Source: Vulcanimicrobiota bacterium
Lineage (GTDB): Bacteria; Vulcanimicrobiota; Vulcanimicrobiia; Vulcanimicrobiales; Vulcanimicrobiaceae
Direction: 5' to 3'
Assembly (NCBI GenBank): GCA_027306845.1
Contig: DAHUYY010000101.1
Span: 1-7,061, forward strand
Length of the DNA: 7,061 nt
A program made the position numbers and the translations under genes. Shown here piece after piece: positions 1-6,543 of this stretch. How positions within the stretch are numbered: position 1 is the stretch's first letter; every line of letters starts with the position of its first letter. The notes under the pieces were generated by a model. The model did not search any database and was not told the DNA's origin. It saw only the letters and a program-made list of their open reading frames with translations.

Positions 1-1
1 T

Positions 2-94
2 AGCCTCGTTTTCGACCAAGCGGAGAACCGTCTCCACGCGCAGCGGGCACTGCTCGTCGCGCTCATCACCGATGGAAAGGGAACCTTACTATGA
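2..94 (+). CDS. argF: Ornithine carbamoyltransferase, C-terminal end (partial at 5' side)
   Basis: Only the last 30 codons and the TGA stop are in the window; the gene begins to the left. The reading frame gives the hallmark C-terminus of ornithine carbamoyltransferase, VFDQAENRLHAQ followed by a hydrophobic helix (ALLVALI). In the family the Arg of AENR helps bind carbamoyl phosphate. The enzyme joins carbamoyl phosphate to ornithine to give citrulline in the cytoplasm, the substrate of the argG product downstream. After the helix there is a short tail (TDGKGTLL) somewhat longer than the usual family end; it covers the ribosome-binding region of argR. The stop overlaps the argR start as ATGA, so translation of the two is probably coupled. 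An ArgB C-terminus, which can end in a similar TDxGxGT motif, was considered, but the AENRLHAQ motif decides for OTCase over ArgB. The anabolic role is inferred from context. Confidence 0.9.
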   Translation, partial: SLVFDQAENRLHAQRALLVALITDGKGTLL

Positions 95-564
95 AGGAGC
101 GTCGTCAACGCGCGATTCTCACGTTGGTTGCAACGCGACCGGTCCACTCGCAAGAGGAACTCGTCGCGCTGCTTGCCGCGCAAGGGTTCGATGCCGTTCA
201 AGCGACGGTCTCGCGCGATATTAAAGAGCTCGGGCTGGCGAAGGTGCCGGTAAAGAGCGAACGCGGCGATGAAGCGCTCTTTAAATACGTGCTTCCGAAT
301 GCGACGGTTCAGTATGCGAGTCGCCTTCATCGCGTCGTTTCCGAACTCGTACTCTCCGTTGAGGGGAGCGCAAACCTTATCGTGCTCAAGACGCCGCCGG
401 GGAGCGCGATGATGGTCGCCTCGGCGATCGACGATGCCGGCTGGCCGGAAATGATGGGGACGATCGGCGGAGACGACACGATTCTCGTTATCGTTCGCGA
501 CGCGAAAACGACCTCGATGGTCGTACAACGTTTTCGCGATCTCGGCACGGGAGGAGCGGCGTGA
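91..564 (+). CDS. argR: Arginine repressor ArgR/AhrC
   Basis: A 157-residue protein, the normal length for the ArgR/AhrC family. Residues 1 to about 70 form the winged helix-turn-helix: the recognition segment ATVSRDIKELGLAKVPV lies at about 38-54, with the conserved Ser41-Arg42 pair that contacts DNA in characterised members. Residues about 80-157 form the oligomerisation and arginine-binding core, with TPPGSA at 101-106 and GTIGGDDT at 123-130; the Asp128-Asp129 pair is the known arginine ligand. The family works as a hexamer that binds ARG-box operators when arginine is plentiful, repressing biosynthesis and sometimes activating catabolism. The ATG at 91 is preceded by a modest AAGGGA at 77-82 and overlaps the argF stop. 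The frame is open upstream to base 4, but no family-like residues are encoded there. Placement inside the arg operon implies negative autoregulation (inference). The usual GTIAGDDT motif has Gly126-Gly127 here, a mild change. Confidence 0.97.
   Translation: MKERRQRAILTLVATRPVHSQEELVALLAAQGFDAVQATVSRDIKELGLAKVPVKSERGDEALFKYVLPNATVQYASRLHRVVSELVLSVEGSANLIVLKTPPGSAMMVASAIDDAGWPEMMGTIGGDDTILVIVRDAKTTSMVVQRFRDLGTGGAA
550..556 (+). promoter_or_regulatory. Shine-Dalgarno for argG
   Basis: GGAGGAG lies inside the last codons of argR, and its GGAGG core ends 6 bases before the GTG at 561. This fixes the argG start at a GTG that overlaps the argR stop, and suggests argG can recruit ribosomes in addition to being coupled to argR. 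Confidence 0.75.
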
Positions 565-1775
565 GTACGATCGTTCTCGCGTACTCGGGCGGGCTCGATA
601 CCTCGGTGCTGCTCAAGCGCCTGTTGCTCGAAGGCAACGACGTCATCGCGCTCACCGCCGATCTCGGGGAGAGCGATGGCGCCACCGGTGAAGGCGCCGC
701 CGATGCGATTGCGGCGATCTCGCAAAAGGCTCGCGTGCTCGGAGCGCGCGAGGCCGTTGCGCTCGACGTGCGGCAACGGTTTTACGATGAATACGTGCTC
801 CCGGCGTTCGCTGCAAACGTTCGTTATGAAGGGTGCTACCCATTGAGCGCTGCGCTCTCACGCCCGCTGATCGCCGCGCTGCTGGTCGAGACTGCGCGCG
901 CGTACGGTGCCGATGCGGTCGCGCACGGTTGCACCGGAAAAGGAAACGATCAGGTTCGCATCGAGTTGGGAGTTCGCGCACTCGATTCACGGTTGCAGGT
1001 GCGAGCTCCGCTGCGCGAGAGCCCGCTCTCGCGCCCCGATGCAATCACATTTGCGGCCGAAAACGATGTCCCCATCGCCCAGAGCGCGGCGAAGCCCTAT
1101 TCGATCGACGCGAATCTTTGGGGGCGTTCGATTGAAGCCGGCGTGCTCGAGAATCCGTGGAACGCGCCGCCCGAGGAGGCCTTCGGTTGGACCGCGGCGG
1201 CGCAGCATCGCCCCACGGCCGCAACCGAGATCGTCGTCAATTTCCGTGCCGGCGTACCGAGCCTCGACGGGGATTCCGGGCCGGCGTTGTTGGCGAAGCT
1301 CAACCTGCTCGGCGGCACGCACGGCATCGGTCGGATCGACCTCATCGAAGATCGCGTGATCGGGTTGAAATCGCGCGAACTCTACGAGGCACCGGCGGCG
1401 ACGATCTTGCTCGCGGCACGCGAGGCGCTCGAACGTCTCGTGCTCACGCGCGACGAGCTTCGTTTCAAGGCCGGCGTCGATCGCAAATATGCAGAACTCG
1501 TGTACGACGGGCTGTGGTATTCGCCGCTCCGTTCGGCATTCGACGCATTTAATGCAGTGTCGGGCAGCAGAATGTCGGGCGATGTTCGGCTGCAGCTGTT
1601 GCAAGGGTGCGCGACCGTCATCGGCGTGCGTTCGCCGTTCGCACTTTACGACGAGGGGTTAGCGACCTACGGGGCCGGAGATCGCTTCGACCATCGCGCC
1701 GCCGACGGCTTCATTCATTTAGCGGGGCTGCCGCTCGATCGTTTGGCGCAGGTAGCTGCGGTCGCCGCATCGTGA
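561..1775 (+). CDS. argG: Argininosuccinate synthase
   Basis: A 404-residue enzyme that condenses citrulline and aspartate with ATP, via a citrullyl-AMP intermediate, to give argininosuccinate. Length matches the roughly 400-residue bacterial class. The N-terminal ATP pyrophosphatase motif AYSGGLDTS is at 7-15. YEGCYPL at 89-95 and HGCTGKGNDQVR at 122-133 are substrate- and nucleotide-binding signatures. SIDANLWGRSIEAGVLENPW around 180-200 and LYDGLWYSP-type sequence (VYDGLWYSPLR) near 315 follow the family pattern. The GTG start at 561 has a good Shine-Dalgarno and overlaps the argR stop as GTGA. The stop overlaps argH in the same way. The usual APWRE motif reads APLRE here (Leu151), and the segment after TADLGE carries a slightly longer loop. 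All central signature motifs are intact, so the enzyme should be active. Confidence 0.97.
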   Translation: MSTIVLAYSGGLDTSVLLKRLLLEGNDVIALTADLGESDGATGEGAADAIAAISQKARVLGAREAVALDVRQRFYDEYVLPAFAANVRYEGCYPLSAALSRPLIAALLVETARAYGADAVAHGCTGKGNDQVRIELGVRALDSRLQVRAPLRESPLSRPDAITFAAENDVPIAQSAAKPYSIDANLWGRSIEAGVLENPWNAPPEEAFGWTAAAQHRPTAATEIVVNFRAGVPSLDGDSGPALLAKLNLLGGTHGIGRIDLIEDRVIGLKSRELYEAPAATILLAAREALERLVLTRDELRFKAGVDRKYAELVYDGLWYSPLRSAFDAFNAVSGSRMSGDVRLQLLQGCATVIGVRSPFALYDEGLATYGAGDRFDHRAADGFIHLAGLPLDRLAQVAAVAAS

Positions 1776-3184
1776 ACGAAGCTTCTTTACAGTGGGGCGG
1801 GCGTTTTCGCTCTGCTCCCGACCCGGCGTTACTCGCGTTCGGTTCCTCCTTCGAAGAGGACTTGTTGCTCGCCCGTTTCGACCTGGAAACGTCACGTGCA
1901 CACGTGCGCGCGCTGATGGGCGGCGGCGTTATCTCGCAAGATACCGCCGCAACGCTCGAGCGCGCGCTCGACCGGGTCGCTGCGGAGATCGATGACGGAA
2001 GCTTCGCTATCTGGGCGAGAAAGGGTGCGTTTGAAGATATTCACGGGGCGATCGACGCACGCGTTCGCGAACTCGATGCAGAAGCGGGAGGTTGGCTGCA
2101 TGCCGGTCGGAGCCGCAACGATCAGGTGGCAACGACCTTATCGCTCTACGCGGCCGCGCGCGCTCGCGACGGCATGGCGCGGGTAACGACGATCGCGATA
2201 GCACTCGTCGCGCGTGCGCGCAATGCCCTCGCCGAGGGGAGCGTGCTTGCAGGAACGACGCACGGCCAGCCCGCGCAGCCGATTCTGCTTGCTTTCTGGT
2301 TGCAAGCGGCGGCGGAGCCCTTCGTGCGCGGAGCGCGACGTTTTGCATCGGTTGCAAAAGAAGCGATGGAGGCGATGCCGCTCGGGTCGGGAGCGTTGGC
2401 CGGGAGTTGTTTGCCGCTCGACCGGCACGCGGCCGCGCGTTATCTCGGGTTTGCGCGCCCATCGCGTAACGCGCTCGACGCAGTCGGAACGCGCGATGCA
2501 CTATTTGCGTGCGCCGACGCCTGGGCGACGAGTTGCGTGCCTGCATCTCGTATCGCCGCAGAGATCGTTCATTGGGCCTCGCCGCTTCTCGGCTACGTGC
2601 GGATCGGCGACGCGTCGGCAAGCGGTTCGAGTTTAATGCCGCAAAAACGCAACCCCGATATCTTCGAGCTCGTGCGAGCCGGCACGCAGCGCGTATTAGG
2701 CGATGCGAGAACGGCCTGGAGCGCGAGCGCCCCCCTCGGACTCTCCTACCATCGCGATCTGCAGGAGTCTAAACAGAGTGCGATCGCCGCGATCGAGCGC
2801 GCAGAGAGTATTCTCGAGGCATTCGCACGAGCATTCGCCGATCTTGAGTTCGACGTGGTCGAGATGGAGCGGCGGGCGACACTCGGCTACACGCTTGCAA
2901 CCGACCTCGCCGATGCACTCATCCTTCACGGTCTCGACGCGCGCCGCGCGCATCGCCTGGCGGGAGAACGGGTCGCGCTCGCCGAGGAGCAGGGGCGTCC
3001 GTTCGATGCAAGCGATCTGCGAGCGCTTGGGACGCAGGTTGGAGTGGAGGCGCTCGAAGCGCCTCTCGATGCACGCGCCGGCGTTCGCGCAAAGGCAACC
3101 GACGGCTCGACCTCTCCCGAAGCAGTCGCCGACGCGCTCGACGAACTCGAAAAAGAACTCTTCGTTTTGGCAGGCGCGGTATGA
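1772..3184 (+). CDS. argH: Argininosuccinate lyase
   Basis: Splits argininosuccinate into arginine and fumarate, the last step of the pathway; a homotetramer of the fumarase/aspartase superfamily. The frame is open from about 1607, but homology begins at the GTG at 1772 (NEASLQWGGRF), which overlaps the argG stop as GTGA. That gives 470 residues, the usual family length of about 460. WGGRF is at 8-12. GRSRNDQV at 112-119 matches conserved region 1. The catalytic-base region, GTTHGQPAQP, has His164. The signature GSSLMPQKRNPD at 285-296 has the probable catalytic Ser286. The C-terminal TSPEAV and leucine-rich helix are present. Most lyases have THLQ around the His, whereas this one has THGQ; otherwise the active site is canonical. 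No strong Shine-Dalgarno precedes the GTG, so translation probably depends on coupling to argG. Delta-crystallin-like or adenylosuccinate lyase identities are excluded by the motifs and operon context. Confidence 0.96.
   Translation: MNEASLQWGGRFRSAPDPALLAFGSSFEEDLLLARFDLETSRAHVRALMGGGVISQDTAATLERALDRVAAEIDDGSFAIWARKGAFEDIHGAIDARVRELDAEAGGWLHAGRSRNDQVATTLSLYAAARARDGMARVTTIAIALVARARNALAEGSVLAGTTHGQPAQPILLAFWLQAAAEPFVRGARRFASVAKEAMEAMPLGSGALAGSCLPLDRHAAARYLGFARPSRNALDAVGTRDALFACADAWATSCVPASRIAAEIVHWASPLLGYVRIGDASASGSSLMPQKRNPDIFELVRAGTQRVLGDARTAWSASAPLGLSYHRDLQESKQSAIAAIERAESILEAFARAFADLEFDVVEMERRATLGYTLATDLADALILHGLDARRAHRLAGERVALAEEQGRPFDASDLRALGTQVGVEALEAPLDARAGVRAKATDGSTSPEAVADALDELEKELFVLAGAV
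3047..3065 (+). repeat. Perfect inverted repeat (8-bp arms, 3-base loop) inside argH
   Basis: GAGGCGCT and AGCGCCTC flank CGA, giving a very GC-rich potential RNA hairpin about 115 bases before the argC start. It encodes VEALEAP in argH, in the variable C-terminal region. No T-run follows, so it is not an intrinsic terminator. It may be a chance result of codon choice or a local mRNA structure. Confidence 0.5.
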
Positions 3185-4149
3185 CGCGCGTTCATCTCTG
3201 GGGTGCGGCCGGCTATGCCGCGGCGCAGGCGATCGAATGGATCGACGGGCACCCGCACCTGCACGTTGGAATTCTTGAGAGCAAAAGCCATGCCGGCACG
3301 ATGCTCGCCGAGAGCTTTCCGGCGTTCCGTCGCAGCGATTTGCGTTTTTCTGCGAGTGGTAGTATTGCAGCGGAGCTCTCGCCGGGCGATTTCGTGATCG
3401 CTGCCGGCGCGCACGGCACCGGCGGTGAGGCGGTGAAGGAGTTCCTCGCTCGGGGAGCGCGCGTCGTCGATCTCTCCGCGGATTTTCGGTTCGACGAGCG
3501 CGCAACGTACGGGCTCGCCGAGTGGAACCGCGCGGCGATCGCCGGGGCGGAGCTCGTCGCAAACCCCGGGTGTTACCCGACTGCATCGTTGCTGCCGTTG
3601 CTGCCGTTAGTCGAACGCTTTCCTCCGATCGCGATCGTCATCGATGCGAAAAGCGGAATAACCGGGGCGGGGAGAACGCCGACGCTCGGGGCGATGTACG
3701 CCGAGCTCGATGGAGATATTCGCGCGTACGCTCTGTCCGGACATCGCCATCAACCCGAGATCGAACGCATGCTCGCATTACACGGGTGCGCTGCTCCGCT
3801 CGCGTTCACGCCGCACGTCGTGCCTCTTTCTCGCGGTATGCTCGCCGACGTCTATCTGGTGCTCGATCGAACCCCCGAACTTCGTGCGGTCCTCTCCGCG
3901 CTTCGCGATGCATACGAGGCGTCGCCGTTCGTTCGCGTACTCGACGAAGGGCAATCTCCGAGCGTGCGCGCCGTTGTCGGGACGAACGATGCCGAAATCT
4001 CCGTCGGTCTCTGCGGGAATACCATTCGAGCGATCTGTGCCATCGACAATCTCGGCAAAGGTGCGGCCGGCCAGGCGATTCAGAACATCAACATTATGCT
4101 TGGATATTCCGAAGAGGAGGGTTTTCGTGCTCGCACCGTTGCAGCCTGA
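3181..4149 (+). CDS. argC: N-acetyl-gamma-glutamyl-phosphate reductase
   Basis: A 322-residue NADPH-dependent reductase that converts N-acetylglutamyl 5-phosphate to N-acetylglutamate semialdehyde. The N-terminal Rossmann motif is at about 7-13 (WGAAGYA), where relatives usually read GASGYTGxE; the following conserved acidic position appears as Gln. SKSHAG near 35-40 fits the NADP-binding loop. LSADFR precedes the catalytic segment NPGCYPT, whose nucleophile is Cys131. The second active-site motif GHRHQPEIE has His188 and His190, one of which acts as the base. The C-terminal part contains GNDAEISVGL-like and DNLGKGAAGQAIQN sequence typical of the family. The length is a little below the usual 335-350 but no core motif is missing. 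The ATG overlaps the argH stop (ATGA). The 3' end overlaps argJ by 23 bases. The lysine-pathway counterpart LysY is possible by family but unlikely in an operon with argG and argH. Confidence 0.96.
   Translation: MTRVHLWGAAGYAAAQAIEWIDGHPHLHVGILESKSHAGTMLAESFPAFRRSDLRFSASGSIAAELSPGDFVIAAGAHGTGGEAVKEFLARGARVVDLSADFRFDERATYGLAEWNRAAIAGAELVANPGCYPTASLLPLLPLVERFPPIAIVIDAKSGITGAGRTPTLGAMYAELDGDIRAYALSGHRHQPEIERMLALHGCAAPLAFTPHVVPLSRGMLADVYLVLDRTPELRAVLSALRDAYEASPFVRVLDEGQSPSVRAVVGTNDAEISVGLCGNTIRAICAIDNLGKGAAGQAIQNINIMLGYSEEEGFRARTVAA
4114..4120 (+). promoter_or_regulatory. Shine-Dalgarno for argJ
   Basis: GAGGAGG within the end of argC, 6 bases before the GTG at 4127. It is the strongest ribosome-binding site in the window and decides the argJ start, since the frame stays open for more than 400 bases upstream. 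It may compensate for the lack of a 4-base stop/start overlap at this junction. Confidence 0.85.
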
Positions 4150-5347
4150 AATTGAGGAGCGCATCGTCGCGTTACGGGGAGGGATCGGTAGCGTCTCCGG
4201 CGTGCGCGTGAGCGGAGTGCACGCCGGCATTAAACGGCGCAAACGCGATCTCGCGTTGATCGTTTTCGAACGCGAGCAGGCTTGCGCTGCCGTAGTAACC
4301 ACGAACGACGTCAAGGCGGCGCCGATTACCGTCAGTAGCGAGCACCTCGCCTCCGGAATGGGCGTGCGAGCACTGGTCTGCAATTCCGGCTGTGCCAACG
4401 CCTGCACCGGCGAGCGTGGGGATCGCGATGCGCGGGCGACGGCGGCGCAGGCCGCCGCACTGCTCGATGTAGCGCCGCAACAAGTCCTCGTCGCGTCAAC
4501 CGGCGTGATCGGCGTGCCGCTGCCGCTCGATAGAGTGCAGCGTGGCCTGGAGCGTTGCGTCGAACAACTCGACGAAGGCTTGAAATCGGCGCACGATGCA
4601 GCTGAAGCGATCATGACGACCGACCGCGTTCCGAAGCTCGCGGCCTATGCGTTTTATCACGAATCGAAGCGCTACACGATCGGCGGCATCGCCAAAGGTT
4701 CGGGCATGATCTCCCCCAATATGGCGACGATGCTCGCCTTTCTTGCGACGGATTTTCCGGTCGCGAAGAACGATTTACAACGCTTGTTGACGGCTGCGGT
4801 CACCGATACGTTCAACATGATCTCCGTCGACGGCGACATGTCGACAAACGATGCCGTCTATCTGTTCGCTCCGCAGGGATCGCTCGCACCGCCGCCGCTT
4901 TTCGAACAGGTACTCGGAAAGGTCGCACTCGATCTCGCCTTGGCGATGGTCGATGATGCAGAGGGTGCCACGAAGAGATTGGAGGTGCGGATCGTCGGAG
5001 CCCACGACTCGGCTCAAGCGCGAGCGGTCGCGCGAGCGATCGTCAATTCGAGTTTGGTCAAAACCGCTCTCTACGGCGAGGATCCGAATTGGGGGAGAAT
5101 CGTCGCCGCCGCGGGCGCAGCGCGCGTGGGGTTCGAGGATCGAACGTGGTCGCTGGCACTCAACGGGCGGACGTGGGTGGAGCGCGGTGGTATTGAAGCG
5201 CTCTCCGAGGCGGAGGCACACCGTCTGTTGGAGGAGCGCGAGATCGTGGTGACGCTCGATCTTGGGCTCGGCGATGCGGGTGCCACGGCGTGGGGCTGCG
5301 ACCTCTCGCGGGATTACGTGCGCATTAATGCGAGCTATCGGACGTGA
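4127..5347 (+). CDS. argJ: Ornithine acetyltransferase (glutamate N-acetyltransferase)
   Basis: Transfers the acetyl group from N-acetylornithine to glutamate, releasing ornithine and regenerating N-acetylglutamate. With this cyclic pathway no argE deacetylase is needed. The GTG at 4127 gives 406 residues, normal for the family. TTNDVKAAP near 57-65 and NSGCANACTG at 86-95 are N-terminal family motifs. The oxyanion-hole motif STGVIG places Thr125-Gly126. The self-cleavage site is KGSGMISPNMATML: cleavage between Ala200 and Thr201 makes alpha (1-200) and beta (201-406) chains, with Thr201 as nucleophile. DGDMSTND, GEDPNWGR and the terminal YVRINASYRT are all present, so the gene is complete. 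Position 89 is Cys where many relatives have Asn (NSGNANACTG). Whether it is also an acetyl-CoA-dependent N-acetylglutamate synthase cannot be judged from sequence; no argA is seen here. The 3' end overlaps argD as GTGA. Confidence 0.96.
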   Translation: MLAPLQPEIEERIVALRGGIGSVSGVRVSGVHAGIKRRKRDLALIVFEREQACAAVVTTNDVKAAPITVSSEHLASGMGVRALVCNSGCANACTGERGDRDARATAAQAAALLDVAPQQVLVASTGVIGVPLPLDRVQRGLERCVEQLDEGLKSAHDAAEAIMTTDRVPKLAAYAFYHESKRYTIGGIAKGSGMISPNMATMLAFLATDFPVAKNDLQRLLTAAVTDTFNMISVDGDMSTNDAVYLFAPQGSLAPPPLFEQVLGKVALDLALAMVDDAEGATKRLEVRIVGAHDSAQARAVARAIVNSSLVKTALYGEDPNWGRIVAAAGAARVGFEDRTWSLALNGRTWVERGGIEALSEAEAHRLLEEREIVVTLDLGLGDAGATAWGCDLSRDYVRINASYRT

Positions 5348-6537
5348 ACGAAGCGGCACTCTTAGGGAATTACGCGCGTGCGCCGGTGCGCTTCGTTTCC
5401 GGCGATGGTTGCTATCTCGTCGATGAGGAAGGTCGGCGTTACCTCGATGCAATCGCCGGCATCGCCGTCTGTGCGCTCGGGCACGCGCATCCGGAGATCG
5501 CCGATGCCGTCGCGCGGCAGTCGCGACGGCTGGTGCATGCAAGCAATCTCTATTATCACGAACCCTCAGGGGAGCTTGCACGGGAGCTTACCCGGCGTTC
5601 GGGATTTGCGCGAGTGTTTTTCTGTAACTCGGGGACCGAGGCAAATGAAGCGGCGATAAAACTGGCGCGCAAGGCGGCCTATCGGCGCGGCGAGCCCGAT
5701 CGGAACACGATTCTCGCGTTTAGCGGTGGCTTTCACGGGCGGACGCTCGGGGCGCTGGCAGCGACGGCAAACGCGGCGTATAAAATTGGTTTCGCTCCGC
5801 TCCCCGAGGGCTTCGCATGGGCACCTTTCAACGATATTGCTGCACTCGACGCGGCGATCGACGATCGCACCGCTGCCTGCATCATCGAACCGGTGCAGGG
5901 TGAGAGCGGAGTTCACCCCGCGCGCGAAGATTTTCTACACGAACTACGTCGCCTCTGCAGCGAGCGCGGCGCACTCCTAATTTTCGATGAAGTGCAGTGT
6001 GGAATGGGACGATTGGGCGATCTCTTTGCGTTTCAGAGCGTCGGAGTGCGCCCCGATCTTGTTACGATGGCAAAGGCGCTGGGAAACGGTTTACCGATTG
6101 GAGCGATGCTCGTCGACGGCGCGCTCGCCGAAGCGTTGCAACCCGGCGATCATGGTTCGACGTTCGGAGGCTCTCCGGTCAGCGCGGCGGCAGCGCTCGC
6201 GCACCTGCAAATTCGCGACAAGCTCGATCTCGATGCTCGCGTTCGTGCAGTCGGCGCGCATGCAATGGAGGGCTTGGCCGCGATAGCGCGCGCGCTTCCA
6301 GCGTATGTGGAGGCTCCGCGTGGGCGCGGGCTCCTGCTGGGGCTTCCCGTACGGGAGCCGCTGCGGGCGGTCGCGATCGCCGAGGAGTTACGCGAGCAAG
6401 GAATCCTTGTCGGTACCGGTGGTGGGAACACGCTGCGCCTCGCTCCGCCATTGATCGTATCGGTCGAGGAGATCGATCGACTCATCGCTGCGATCGCTTC
6501 GGTGATTGCGGGGATGGGGGCTCGCGTTACGAAGTAG
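5344..6537 (+). CDS. argD: Acetylornithine aminotransferase (PLP-dependent, class III)
   Basis: Converts N-acetylglutamate semialdehyde and glutamate to N-acetylornithine and 2-oxoglutarate. It has 397 residues, typical of bacterial ArgD. The N-terminus (NYARAPVRFVSGDGCYLVDEEG, then LDAIAGIAVCALGHAHP) matches the family. NSGTEANEAAIKLARK begins at residue 95 and forms the phosphate-binding region. GGFHGRTLG follows. FDEVQCGMGR has Asp215, which pairs with the PLP ring nitrogen, and TMAKALGNG has Lys244, the expected Schiff-base lysine. HGSTFGGSP follows. The start is the GTG at 5344, overlapping the argJ stop (GTGA); no clear Shine-Dalgarno is seen, so coupling is likely. Some ArgD enzymes also act as succinyldiaminopimelate aminotransferase in lysine synthesis; that cannot be decided here. 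The ornithine or GABA aminotransferase alternative is less likely given the operon. argB, which often sits between argJ and argD, is absent. Confidence 0.95.
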   Translation: MNEAALLGNYARAPVRFVSGDGCYLVDEEGRRYLDAIAGIAVCALGHAHPEIADAVARQSRRLVHASNLYYHEPSGELARELTRRSGFARVFFCNSGTEANEAAIKLARKAAYRRGEPDRNTILAFSGGFHGRTLGALAATANAAYKIGFAPLPEGFAWAPFNDIAALDAAIDDRTAACIIEPVQGESGVHPAREDFLHELRRLCSERGALLIFDEVQCGMGRLGDLFAFQSVGVRPDLVTMAKALGNGLPIGAMLVDGALAEALQPGDHGSTFGGSPVSAAAALAHLQIRDKLDLDARVRAVGAHAMEGLAAIARALPAYVEAPRGRGLLLGLPVREPLRAVAIAEELREQGILVGTGGGNTLRLAPPLIVSVEEIDRLIAAIASVIAGMGARVTK

Positions 6538-6543
6538 GCTTTT

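Noticed and set aside
1..90. In-frame upstream extension of argR from base 4
   Set aside because: No plausible start codon with a ribosome site, and another frame here encodes the clear ArgF C-terminus.
2..94. Reading the partial upstream gene as argB because of its TDGKGTLL ending
   Set aside because: The FDQAENRLHAQ motif is diagnostic of ornithine carbamoyltransferase and is absent from acetylglutamate kinases.
1545..1555. AT-rich palindrome GCATTTAATGC considered as an ARG-box half
   Set aside because: It is an isolated 11-mer encoding DAFNAV deep inside argG, lacks the spacing and second box expected for ArgR sites, and is not near a start of transcription.
1607..1771. In-frame 5' extension of argH by 55 codons
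   Set aside because: The extra residues are Arg/Ser-rich without family similarity and overlap the conserved end of argG; homology begins at the GTG at 1772.
2696..3586. Long open frame on the - strand (about 296 codons) across the argH/argC junction, and similar long - strand frames elsewhere
   Set aside because: They lie opposite well-identified conserved genes, are Arg-rich with no recognisable domain, and are expected as shadows in GC-rich coding DNA.
3710..4126. In-frame 5' extension of argJ by 139 codons
   Set aside because: It overlaps argC in another frame and shows no ArgJ similarity; the GTG at 4127 has an excellent Shine-Dalgarno and gives the normal length.
6341..6359. Hairpin centred on the palindrome TCCCGTACGGGA in argD
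   Set aside because: Imperfect outside the core, inside conserved coding sequence (LLGLPVREP), with no T-run; probably chance.
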